Assembly (NCBI RefSeq): GCF_014204795.1
Contig: NZ_JACHMB010000001.1
Span: 12,862,501-12,926,500 of the forward strand
Direction: 5' to 3'
Source: Nonomuraea jabiensis
GTDB lineage: Bacteria > Actinomycetota > Actinomycetes > Streptosporangiales > Streptosporangiaceae
Length of the DNA stretch: 64,000 nt
Part shown: positions 42,844-50,751 of the stretch, piece after piece
How the letters are laid out: every line of letters begins with the position of its first letter
Numbering within the stretch: the stretch's first letter is position 1
Made by a program: the position numbers and the translations under genes
Notes under the pieces: generated by a model
Databases searched by the model: none
The model's input: the letters and a program-made list of their open reading frames with translations, nothing else
Told to the model about the DNA's origin: nothing

Positions 42844-43857
42844 ATGGAAATTCAATCTGTCGGCGCGTCGCTCATCCGGCCTGGTCAGGTGCTGGCCGAC
42901 CGCGCGGCGCTGCCGGCCGTCTCACGCTGGACCCAGGCGGTCTCGGAGGCGGACGGCGTCTGCGTGATCCACCTGTCGCCCGGCGCCGACCCCTGCGAGA
43001 TCACCGCCGAACTCCGCGAGCGGGGCCTGCGGGCGTCGCCGAACCACGTGTTCCGCGGCCAGCCCCTGTTCTTCGGTGGTCCCGCGTCCAGACCCTTCCC
43101 CACCCCGCCCATCGCCCACAAGCCGGGGCGGTCCCGCTCGGGCGTGGTGGTGGGGCTGCTCGACACCGGCATCGCCAAGCACCCGTGGTGGTCCGGCAGC
43201 GACTGGTACGGCCAGACCGCCCCCGAGTGCGCCGACGCGACGGAGGGCTCGCAGGCGGGGCACGGCACGTTCATCGCGGGCCTGCTGACCCGGCGGGCCC
43301 CGGGCGCGGAGCTGAGCGTGCACCGGGTGCTCGACGGCGACGGCATCGGCGACGAGGCGACCGTCGTACGCGCGCTCCACCGCCTGCGCGAGCGCCCTCC
43401 GCAGGTGCTCAACCTCTCCTTCGGCGGCCACACCTACGACGACCGCCCGCCACCGCTGCTGAGCGACGCCATCGCCGCGCTGCCCGACACGGTGACCGTG
43501 GCCTGCGCCGGCAACACGGGGTCCGACCGGCCGTTCTGGCCCGCCGCGCTGCCCTCCGTGGTGGGCGTGGCCGCCGTGGACGCCGACGAGGAGGAGCGCG
43601 CCCCCTACTCCGGCTACGGCATCTGGGTGGACGCCTGCGCCCGCGGCGACTGGCTGACCAGCAGTTTCCTGGACGGCGGCGACTTCGCGGGATACGCGGC
43701 GTGGAGCGGCACGTCGTTCGCCACCGCCCTGGTGGCGGGGGCCGTCGCGGACGGGGCCAAGAGCGAGCCGGCCAAGGAGGTCGCCAGACGGCTCTTCGAG
43801 TCTGAGCAGGCCCGGCAAATTCCCGATCTGGGAGTTCTGATCCCGGCGAGTCTGTAG
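42844..43857 (+). CDS. Subtilisin-like (S8) serine protease without signal peptide
   Basis: A 337-aa S8 protease. The triad is Asp107 (VVVGLLDTGIAKHPW), His140 (GHGTFIAGLL) and Ser291 (WSGTSFATALVAG); Asn224 (CAGNTGS) supplies the oxyanion hole. About 95 residues precede the catalytic core and could act as a pro-segment or recognition domain. No signal peptide or TM helix is seen, so the enzyme is probably cytoplasmic. ATG 42844 is preferred to the longer frame from 42802. It lies 73 nt upstream of the ECF sigma gene on the same strand. It may be activated by, or cleave, the CHAT module partners. Confidence 0.88.
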   Translation: MEIQSVGASLIRPGQVLADRAALPAVSRWTQAVSEADGVCVIHLSPGADPCEITAELRERGLRASPNHVFRGQPLFFGGPASRPFPTPPIAHKPGRSRSGVVVGLLDTGIAKHPWWSGSDWYGQTAPECADATEGSQAGHGTFIAGLLTRRAPGAELSVHRVLDGDGIGDEATVVRALHRLRERPPQVLNLSFGGHTYDDRPPPLLSDAIAALPDTVTVACAGNTGSDRPFWPAALPSVVGVAAVDADEEERAPYSGYGIWVDACARGDWLTSSFLDGGDFAGYAAWSGTSFATALVAGAVADGAKSEPAKEVARRLFESEQARQIPDLGVLIPASL

Positions 43858-43930
43858 AGTTTACGCTCAGTCCTCAGCCAATCACGGGGAGGCATGATCG
43901 CCTGCTCGTGCCGGACGGAAGGAGGCCGCG

Positions 43931-44458
43931 ATGCGCGATCCAGCGGAGCTGCTCGCAGCGGCGGCCGAGGGCGACCGGACGGCCTGGGACGAGCTGGAGT
44001 CCAGGTTCGGGCCGCGCATGTGGGCGGTGGCCCGCGCGTGCGGCCTGAGCCCCTCCGACGCGGCGGACGCGGTCCAGGGCTCCTGGTTGCGCCTGCTGCA
44101 GCACCTGCCGAGCATCAGGGATCCCGCCGGTGTGGGAGCCTGGCTCGTGACGACCGCGCGCCGCGAAGCCCTCCTGCTGCTGCGCAAGGATCGTCCCGGG
44201 GTCTCCTCCTTCGAGGTCGCCGAAGACCCCGACCCCGAGTCCGCCGTCCTGGAGGCCGACGGCCGGCGCCTGCTCTGGAAGACGGTCTCCGACCTGCACG
44301 AGCCCTGCCGCTCACTCCTCCAGCTGGTCGCCGTCGACTTCGGCAACCAGCAGATGGCGGCACGGCTCGGACTGCCCGTGGGCAGCATCGGTCCGACCAA
44401 GGCCCGATGCCTGGAAAAACTGCGCACTCTGATCTCGATACAGGAGACAGCGCAATGA
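43931..44458 (+). CDS. ECF-type RNA polymerase sigma factor
   Basis: A 175-aa sigma-70 family protein with only regions 2 and 4. Region 2 includes DRTAWDELESRFGPRMWAVARA, ADAVQGSWLRLLQHL and ARREALLLLRKDR. Region 4 includes LLQLVAVDFGNQQMAARLGL then PVGSIGPTKARCLEKLR. The start has a strong GGAAGGAGG. The stop overlaps the next ORF start (ATGA). No zinc anti-sigma is adjacent; the coupled small gene may take that role. The target promoter is not identifiable here. Confidence 0.9.
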   Translation: MRDPAELLAAAAEGDRTAWDELESRFGPRMWAVARACGLSPSDAADAVQGSWLRLLQHLPSIRDPAGVGAWLVTTARREALLLLRKDRPGVSSFEVAEDPDPESAVLEADGRRLLWKTVSDLHEPCRSLLQLVAVDFGNQQMAARLGLPVGSIGPTKARCLEKLRTLISIQETAQ

Positions 44459-44901
44459 TCAACGACGAGTATTTCCTGGCGGCCCTCCGGTTGGCCGCCG
44501 GGAACGACCCGATCCCCGGCCACGTGTCCGCTGCCGCGCGCGACGCCTACCGGCTCCGCGTCCCCGGGGCGGTGACGGCCGACCCCACCGACCTCGGCGC
44601 CGCCGGCGGCGTACGCGATGACGAAGGCTGCCATCTGGTGCGCTTCGTCGTGGCGGGCCTCACCTTCGACCTGGAGATAACGATCGGCGACGGGCTCATC
44701 GACGTGGCGGGACACGTCGCCCCGTACCCGGGGGAGGGCGCGCTCATCGATGTGCGCACCCCCCATCTGACGCTCACCCGGCGGATCGCCGGCTCCGGCG
44801 ACTTCGCCGCCACCGGCCTGCCGCCGGGCTGGCTGAGCGTGGTCTGCCACCGCCCCGGCCACAAGCCCGTCCAGACGCGGTGGGTGCGCATCCGGCCCTG
44901 A
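44455..44901 (+). CDS. Small partner protein between ECF sigma and CHAT protein
   Basis: A 148-aa protein whose ATG overlaps the sigma stop by 4 nt. The N-terminus is a helical segment (LLAALRLAAGNDPIPGHVSAAARDAY style: LAAGNDPIPG, SAAARDAYRLR). It is followed by a beta-rich domain ending ATGLPPGWLSVVCHRPGHKP. I recall similar short proteins (DPVP..V..AAR helix plus a beta-sandwich with GLPxGxxxL) encoded between ECF sigma factors and CHAT/TPR proteins in many actinobacteria. Translational coupling to the sigma factor suggests an anti-sigma or sensor-adaptor role, not yet shown. Confidence 0.65.
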   Translation: MINDEYFLAALRLAAGNDPIPGHVSAAARDAYRLRVPGAVTADPTDLGAAGGVRDDEGCHLVRFVVAGLTFDLEITIGDGLIDVAGHVAPYPGEGALIDVRTPHLTLTRRIAGSGDFAATGLPPGWLSVVCHRPGHKPVQTRWVRIRP

Positions 44902-44928
44902 CGCGACCCTGATCCTCTTGTCGACCAG

Positions 44929-44954
44929 CCGAGAGAGCCCATCGCCTCTCTCGG
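44929..44954 (+). terminator. Perfect 9-bp hairpin before the CHAT gene
   Basis: CCGAGAGAG (44929-44937) pairs with CTCTCTCGG (44946-44954) around an 8-nt loop, between the sigma partner gene and the CHAT gene. It could be an attenuator that reduces CHAT expression relative to the sigma pair. Two CCAAGGCACC direct repeats follow before the CHAT start. Confidence 0.5.
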
Positions 44955-44998
44955 CCGTTCCGTTCCAAGGCACCGAGTTTCCCTCCCAAGGCACCCAT

Positions 44999-47524
44999 AT
45001 GAGCGCTACATCAGAGCGACCCGACGACCGAGATCCACTCGTCGTGGCGGCCGAGGCCGCTGTCATGCGCTCCCTGGTCGATCCCGACCACGCCCTTCAC
45101 GCCGCCCGTACCGTGCTCTCCTCCGCCCGCCGCGCCGGCGACCCCGAGGCCGAGGCCGTCGCGCACCGGGCCATCGCGCTGGCCGCCCGCGAGCTCGGCG
45201 ATCTGCGCAGCGCCGAGCACCACCTCCGCGAGGCCATCGCCACCCCGGGCGCCCCGCCGGAGCGCGTCGCCCAGGCCCGGCTCTCCCTCGTCACCGTACG
45301 CACCGAACTCGGCCACCCCATCCAGGCCCTGCGCGTGGCCGCCCTGGCCTGGGCCCACCTCTCGCCGCTCGACCGCGCCAAGCTCGACACCCAGCGCGCG
45401 GTCGCCCTGGCCCGCCTCGGCCGCCACCAGGAGGCCATCGCCTCCTGCGACCGCGCGCTGCGGGCTCTCGTGACCGCTCCCGGCACCATCGACGACCGCA
45501 GGTTCCTGGCGGGCGGGCTGCTCAACCGCGGCCTCGTCCACTCCTACCGCGGTGACTGGGACGCCGCCATGCGCGACCTCACCGCCTGCCTGGAGATCTC
45601 CCGGCACTCGGGGCTGCGGCACCTGGCTCGCCTGTCCGCCGCGAACCTGCCCTTCCTCGCGGTACGGCGGGGCGACATCGCGGGGGCGTTCAAGCTCTAC
45701 CGCGAGGCCGAGGACACCCTGTTCGGCTTCCCCGAGCGGCTGGCCACGATGCGGGCGGACTTCGCCGGCGCCCTGCTGGCCGCCCACCTGCCGGGCGAGG
45801 CCAGGGCCATGCTGAGCCTGGCCGTACCCGATCTGGAGGCGTCGGGGGCGCACGTGGCGCTGGCCGAGGCCCGGCTCAAGCTGGCCCAGGTGGAGCTGCT
45901 GACCGGCGACCCGCGCCGGGCGCTGGAGGTGGCCGAGCAGGCGGCCGGCGAGCTGGCCGCGCAGGACCGGACGTCGTGGCTGCCGCTGGCCAGGGAGGTC
46001 GTCCTGCGGGCCCGGCTGGCGCTCGAACCCGTCACGCCCGCCCTCGTCACCGACCTGGTCGAGTGCGCGGACGAGCTGGAGGACTGCCTGGCGCACCTGG
46101 CGGGCGCCGCCGCGCTGCGGCTGGTGGCGGCCGAGGCGGCGCTGGCCGTGGACGACCATCCGACGGCCTCGGCGCAGCTGGCCCTGCTCACCGAGCACGC
46201 CGAACGCGAGGAGCCGTTCCCCCCGATCGGCACCCGGCTCATCCCGCCGGATTCCGAGTCCGCCCGCGAGGCGCAGATCCCGGTGCCGGTGCGGCAGCAC
46301 GCGCTCGCCCTGGAGGCGTCGCTGCAGGAGGACGCCACGGGGGCCTTCCGGGCGGTCCGGGTGGGGCTGTCGGAGGTGAGCGAGCAGGTGGAGACGTTCG
46401 ACGATCCCTCGCTGCGCGCCCACGCGGCCAGGGCCGGGGAGCGGCTGGCGGGGTTCGGGCTGGGGCTGGCGGTGCGGGGCGGGTCCGCCGGGGAGGTGTT
46501 CGAGTTCGCGGAGCGGTGGCGGGCGGTGGCCGCGCCCTCGCACGCGTGCTCGCCGGTGGATCCCGAACGGGTGCGGGCGGAGCTGGGGTTCGGGGCGCTG
46601 GTGGAGTTCGTCGCGGACGAGGACGCGCTGCTGGCCGTACTCGTCAGCGGGGAACGGGTGTCGCTGCGGCGGGTGGGCGACGTCGGGCAGGTCAAGGAGG
46701 CGATCGTCCGGCTCCGTTACGCGCTGCGCCGCCAGTGCTCCGGGACGCCGCGTCCTCGCTGCGACCTGGAGAGCGTCGAGGTGGCGGCCCGGGAGGTCGA
46801 AGGGCTGCTGCTGCGCCCGCTCCTCGCCGAACTGGGAGACGGACCGCTGGTGGTGGTGCCCGTGGACGCCCTGCACACGCTGCCGTGGGGCGCGCTGCCG
46901 TGCCTGCGCGAACGCCCGGTCAACGTGGTCGCCAGCGCGGCCGGCTGGGTGCGGGCCCGGGAGCTCGCCCGCGCCCGCCGCAGCGGCCCGCCGGCGGTGG
47001 TGGCCGCGGCCGGGCCCGCCCTGGCGCACGCGCACGCCGAGGTGCGCAACGTGCTCGCCTGCCACCCGGACGGGCGCGAGGCGCCGGGGCGCACCGGGCC
47101 GGTGCTGGAGGCCCTGGCGGCGGCCGACGTCCTGCACCTGGCCGCGCACGGGGTCTTCCACGCGCGCAGCCCGCTGGTGTCCGGGATCACGTTGGAGGAC
47201 GGCTCGCTGATGGCCTACGACCTGCTGGACATCCCGCGGTCGCCGGGGCTGGTGGTGCTGTCGGCGTGCAACTCGGGGATGTCGCGCACGCCGGTGGAGG
47301 GGGCGCCGCTGGGCCTGCCCGGGACGTTCCTGGCCAAGGGGTCCGCGTGCGTGGTGGCGGGGCTGGTGCCGGTGCGGGACGAGGGGGCTCGGGCGCTCAT
47401 GAGCTTGTTCCACGAGCTGCTGGTGGCGGGCCAGCCCCCGGACGCGGCCCTGGCCTCCGCCGCCGCCAAGACCGGCGAAACCGGCTTCGTGTGCTTCGGC
47501 GCGGGCGATCGTCCGCTGTATTAG
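44999..47524 (+). CDS. TPR-CHAT protein (caspase-like protease)
   Basis: An 841-aa protein. Residues about 20-500 form TPR-like helical repeats (for example AEHHLREAIATPGAPPE; HQEAIASCDRALRAL; LLNRGLVHSYRGDWDAAM). The C-terminal 300 residues are a CHAT domain of the caspase fold. The predicted dyad is His717 (LHLAAHGVFHARSPL) and Cys757 (VVLSACNSG). Other CHAT blocks are PVDALHTLPWGALP and GLPGTFLAKGSACVVAGL. CHAT proteases cut specific partners when their TPR sensor is triggered, often in defence or cell-death systems. ATG 44999 has a weak AAGG upstream. Confidence 0.88.
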   Translation: MSATSERPDDRDPLVVAAEAAVMRSLVDPDHALHAARTVLSSARRAGDPEAEAVAHRAIALAARELGDLRSAEHHLREAIATPGAPPERVAQARLSLVTVRTELGHPIQALRVAALAWAHLSPLDRAKLDTQRAVALARLGRHQEAIASCDRALRALVTAPGTIDDRRFLAGGLLNRGLVHSYRGDWDAAMRDLTACLEISRHSGLRHLARLSAANLPFLAVRRGDIAGAFKLYREAEDTLFGFPERLATMRADFAGALLAAHLPGEARAMLSLAVPDLEASGAHVALAEARLKLAQVELLTGDPRRALEVAEQAAGELAAQDRTSWLPLAREVVLRARLALEPVTPALVTDLVECADELEDCLAHLAGAAALRLVAAEAALAVDDHPTASAQLALLTEHAEREEPFPPIGTRLIPPDSESAREAQIPVPVRQHALALEASLQEDATGAFRAVRVGLSEVSEQVETFDDPSLRAHAARAGERLAGFGLGLAVRGGSAGEVFEFAERWRAVAAPSHACSPVDPERVRAELGFGALVEFVADEDALLAVLVSGERVSLRRVGDVGQVKEAIVRLRYALRRQCSGTPRPRCDLESVEVAAREVEGLLLRPLLAELGDGPLVVVPVDALHTLPWGALPCLRERPVNVVASAAGWVRARELARARRSGPPAVVAAAGPALAHAHAEVRNVLACHPDGREAPGRTGPVLEALAAADVLHLAAHGVFHARSPLVSGITLEDGSLMAYDLLDIPRSPGLVVLSACNSGMSRTPVEGAPLGLPGTFLAKGSACVVAGLVPVRDEGARALMSLFHELLVAGQPPDAALASAAAKTGETGFVCFGAGDRPLY

Positions 47525-47703
47525 GGCCTGGTGGTACGGGGGCCGCATGGCTGCTCAGCCCGGCCCTCAGCACCGACGCGGGCCGGGGCGGCGATGCCCC
47601 CGCACGCCGGCTCGCTCGGCCTGGCGCGACCGGTCGGCCTCGCGGGGTCCGGAGCCGATCGGGCGCGAGCCACCGGCTCAGCGACGGCCGGCTACTGCGA
47701 GGT

Positions 47704-47798
47704 GCCTCGCCATCGTCGCGCGGGTAAGTGGCAGCGTCCGGGCCGTCTTGCCGCCGTCGCACAGGCGAGTGGCAGCGTCCGGGCCGCCTCGCCGTCGG
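47704..47798. repeat. 41-bp tandem repeat, about 2.3 copies, after the CHAT gene
   Basis: Units at 47704-47744 and 47745-47785 share GTGGCAGCGTCCGGGCC exactly and differ elsewhere; a partial unit (47786-47798) follows. The 455-nt gap 47525-47979 holds no other recognisable feature. Confidence 0.7.
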
Positions 47799-47979
47799 AG
47801 CCAGCGCCTCGCCGAGCACCCCGCCCCCGCCTGCCCTGCCGCAGCCGGAGCCCGGCCGAGCCACCCGGCCGCCGAAGCCACCGCCCGCCGGAGCCGACTG
47901 CTGGAGTCGCCCGCTCGACGGAGCCGTTCGTCCGGTGGGCGGACGGTGCCCGGGGTGAGCGGCTGGCCGGGGGCGGCGG

Positions 47980-48798
47980 TCAGGCGGTGGCGATCGGGCG
48001 GGAGGGGTCGGCCACCCAGTTGGACCAGGAGCCGACGTACAGCGCGGCGGGCAGGCCGGCCACCTCCAGGGCCAGCACCTCGTGCGCCGCCGTCACCCCG
48101 GAGCCGCAGTAAGCCCCCGCCTGAACCCCCTCCCGGACCCCCAGCCCGGTGAAGCGCTCCCGGAGGGCGGCGGGCGGGAGGAAGCGGCCGTCGGGCCCGA
48201 TGTTCTCCGTCGTGGGCGCGCTGACGGCCCCGGGAACGTGCCCGGCCACCGGATCGACCGGCTCCACCTCGCCCCGGTAGCGTTCGCCGGCTCTGGCGTC
48301 GAGCAGCACGCCCTCGGTGGCCAGCGCCCCCGCCTCGTCGGCGGTCAACGCCGGCATCCCGCCGGGCCGCGCGGTGAAGTCGCCGGACCCCGCGAGGTCG
48401 GGTGCGTCCTTCGTGGTGGGCAGCCCGGCCTCGGTCCACGCGGGCAGCCCGCCGTCGAGGACGCGGACGTCCTGGTGGCCGAAGTAGCGCAGCGCCCACC
48501 ACGCCCTGGCCGCGACCGTGGACCCGGCGTCGTCGTAGACCACCACGGGGCGGCCGTCCGACACGCCGAGCCGCCGCATCGCGCTCTGGAAGGCGCCCGC
48601 CTCGGGCAGCGGATGCCGCCCGCCCGCGCCGGGCGGGGCCGCGAGATCCTGGTCGAGGTCGCAGTAGACGGCGCCGGGGATGTGCCCCTCGCGGTAGAAC
48701 TCCACCCCGGGCGGCCCGCCGAGGCGCCAGCGGACGTCGAGCACCGTCACGTCATCGAGCGCGGCGAGCTCGGCCGGTGTGATCAGCGGGCTGGTCAA
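47980..48798 (-). CDS. Sulfurtransferase (two-domain rhodanese, SseA-like)
   Basis: A 272-aa tandem rhodanese. The N-terminal domain has DVRWRLGG, the spacer GHIPGAVYCDLDQDL and VVVYDD where an active-site Cys is absent. The C-terminal domain carries the catalytic loop with Cys in GAYCGSGVTAAHEVLAL. The CGSGVTA loop is typical of thiosulfate or 3-mercaptopyruvate sulfurtransferases. It starts at TTG 48798 with GGGGG 7 nt upstream. It moves sulfane sulfur in cysteine or thiosulfate metabolism. Confidence 0.88.
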   Translation of the reverse strand: MTSPLITPAELAALDDVTVLDVRWRLGGPPGVEFYREGHIPGAVYCDLDQDLAAPPGAGGRHPLPEAGAFQSAMRRLGVSDGRPVVVYDDAGSTVAARAWWALRYFGHQDVRVLDGGLPAWTEAGLPTTKDAPDLAGSGDFTARPGGMPALTADEAGALATEGVLLDARAGERYRGEVEPVDPVAGHVPGAVSAPTTENIGPDGRFLPPAALRERFTGLGVREGVQAGAYCGSGVTAAHEVLALEVAGLPAALYVGSWSNWVADPSRPIATA

Positions 48799-48852
48799 GG
48801 CGTACCCCCAGAGAATTCGTCGCCGGAACTCGTCACAGTATCCCCGGCCAGG

Positions 48853-50004
48853 TCACGTGCGTGCCTGCAGGAGCGGCACGTGCTGCTCGGCCGCCGTCAT
48901 CGAGCCGTGGTAGCCGGTGAACATGGCCTCGACCCTGTGGCGGGAAGGCGCGATGATCGCCAGGTCGGTGTACGGCACGGCCACGACGTCGCCGATGCGC
49001 CCCAGCCACGCCTCCCGCACCCGGGGGCCGAACCAGCCCGACTCCACCGCCTCCCGCCTGGAGACCACCCAGGCCTTCCCGCGCAGGGTCTCGCGCCAGG
49101 CCTCCAGCACGTCCTGTCCGGCTCCGGGCTCGGCGTAGACGTGCCTGGCCCTGGCCTCGCCGCCGAGCAGCGCCACGCCCTGCGTCAGCTCGGGCACGCT
49201 CTCGGCGTCGATCTTCTCGGTGGCGTTGACCATGCCGTGGTCGGCGGTCACGTAGAGGGCGGAGCCGGGGGGCAGGCCCGCCACGAGCCGCTGGGCCATG
49301 TCGTCGACGATGGCGAGCTGCCGCAGCCACTCCTGGCTGCCCCACCCCGTCATGTGCCCGGCGGCGTCGAGATCGCCGTAATAGACGGTGACGTGCGCCG
49401 CCCCTTGGCGCATCGACTCGTGTACGCGGGCCACGCGGTCGTCCACGGTGTCGGCGGCCACGTAGCGTACGCCCCGGTAGACGGCCTTCGTCAGGCCGGT
49501 GCCCTCGAACTCGGCGGGGCCCACATAGACCGCGTCGAGCCCGGCCCGGGTGGCGCGCTGGTAGACGGTCGGGGCGGGCTGCCAGAGCTCGGGATCCATG
49601 GTGAGGCCGTCGGGCAGGGTCCACCGCAGGCAGTTGAACAGGTGGCCGGTGCCGGGGACGGCCAGCGTCAGGCCGAGCATGCCGTGCTCGCCCGGGGTCA
49701 GGCCGGTGCCCAGGGAGCAGAGGCTGGTGACGGTCGTGGCCGGGAATCCGGCGGTGAGCGTCCGGCCCGCCAGGCCGGACAGGAACGGGGCGGTCTCGGC
49801 GTGCGCCTTCAGCGACTCGGCGCCCAGGCCGTCGACCAGGAACAGGCACACGCGATCGGCCGGCTCCAGGACGAGCGGCGGCCCCGCGCCGGACGAGGTC
49901 GCCGTGTCCGGGTCGGGTGCGCGTACGCCCAGTGCCGCCAGCAACGCGTCGGGCAGGTCCGCGAGTGACCCGCCGCCGTACCCCGGCACCAGCATGTCGT
50001 TCAT
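48853..50004 (-). CDS. Alkaline phosphatase superfamily protein (nucleotide pyrophosphatase/phosphodiesterase-like)
   Basis: A 383-aa metal-dependent enzyme. Metal and nucleophile motifs are visible: CLFLVDGLGAES, then AGFPATTVTSLCSLGTGL (catalytic Thr region), YYGDLDAAGHMTGW and YVTADHGMVN. No signal peptide is seen, so it seems cytoplasmic. Members of this NPP-like group hydrolyse phosphodiesters or pyrophosphates; the natural substrate is unknown. It is 24 nt downstream of the DUF5998 gene, and the two probably form an operon. Confidence 0.84.
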   Translation of the reverse strand: MNDMLVPGYGGGSLADLPDALLAALGVRAPDPDTATSSGAGPPLVLEPADRVCLFLVDGLGAESLKAHAETAPFLSGLAGRTLTAGFPATTVTSLCSLGTGLTPGEHGMLGLTLAVPGTGHLFNCLRWTLPDGLTMDPELWQPAPTVYQRATRAGLDAVYVGPAEFEGTGLTKAVYRGVRYVAADTVDDRVARVHESMRQGAAHVTVYYGDLDAAGHMTGWGSQEWLRQLAIVDDMAQRLVAGLPPGSALYVTADHGMVNATEKIDAESVPELTQGVALLGGEARARHVYAEPGAGQDVLEAWRETLRGKAWVVSRREAVESGWFGPRVREAWLGRIGDVVAVPYTDLAIIAPSRHRVEAMFTGYHGSMTAAEQHVPLLQART

Positions 50005-50028
50005 CCTATGCCTCGGCGGAGCGCTCCC

Positions 50029-50616
50029 TCAGGAGACGCGGGCGGTGGCCTCGGACAGGGCCTTGGCGAAGGCGAGGACGTGGGTGACCGCTTCCGGGCC
50101 GTCGGCCGCCTCGCTGACCCGGAGGGACAGGTCGTCGGCCGTGATCGCGCCCGTGTAGCCGTGGTCGGCCTCGCAGTTTTCGTCGCCGCAGGTGGCCGGC
50201 TCCAGGTCGACGTGGGAGATGGCACCCCAGCCGATCGTGAGCGTCACCTCCGTGGGCGGCACGCCGGGGGCGTAGGAGGCGGGGTCGGGCACCACGCGCG
50301 TGACGGCGACCGACTGGACGCGGCTCAGGCGCACGGCCTCGGTGGTGGTGGAGGCGTGGGACGTCGAGACGCCCTCCACCGCGGGGTGCTCGTCGGTGTG
50401 GCAGACCAGCAGCCGCGTCGCCGACAGCACCAGCACCGTGACGTGCCTGCGCACCTCCATGGCGGGATCGAAAGTGGCCTCATGATGGACCACGAAGGCG
50501 GTCACCGCCTCCTTGCCCAGCGCGGATTCGACCGCATCGGTGACGAGGTCGGGATAGTAGCCGCTGCGCTCGATCGCTTCACGCAGGCCCGCGGCTGAGA
50601 CTCGGGTTTCCCTCAT
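50029..50616 (-). CDS. DUF5998 family protein
   Basis: A 195-aa protein. The start LREAIERSGYYPDLVTDAVESAL is followed by AFVVHHEATFDPAMEVRRHVTVLVLSATRLLVCHTDEH and a Cys-containing CGDENCEADHGYTG segment near the C-terminus, matching DUF5998. That family is actinobacterial and unassigned, and I recall it next to the phosphatase-superfamily gene found downstream here. The Cys/His cluster might bind zinc. Confidence 0.8.
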   Translation of the reverse strand: MRETRVSAAGLREAIERSGYYPDLVTDAVESALGKEAVTAFVVHHEATFDPAMEVRRHVTVLVLSATRLLVCHTDEHPAVEGVSTSHASTTTEAVRLSRVQSVAVTRVVPDPASYAPGVPPTEVTLTIGWGAISHVDLEPATCGDENCEADHGYTGAITADDLSLRVSEAADGPEAVTHVLAFAKALSEATARVS

Positions 50617-50751
50617 GGGTCCATCCTGCCAGGGCGAGGCTGTGTGCTCACCCGCCGGATATAACGCTCTATAACGTCTTTTATCCAGGCATCAAGGGGC
50701 GCTTCGGTTCACCCCATTCGCTCCTCTCGGCCGCCCTTCGCTGAGAGCTGA

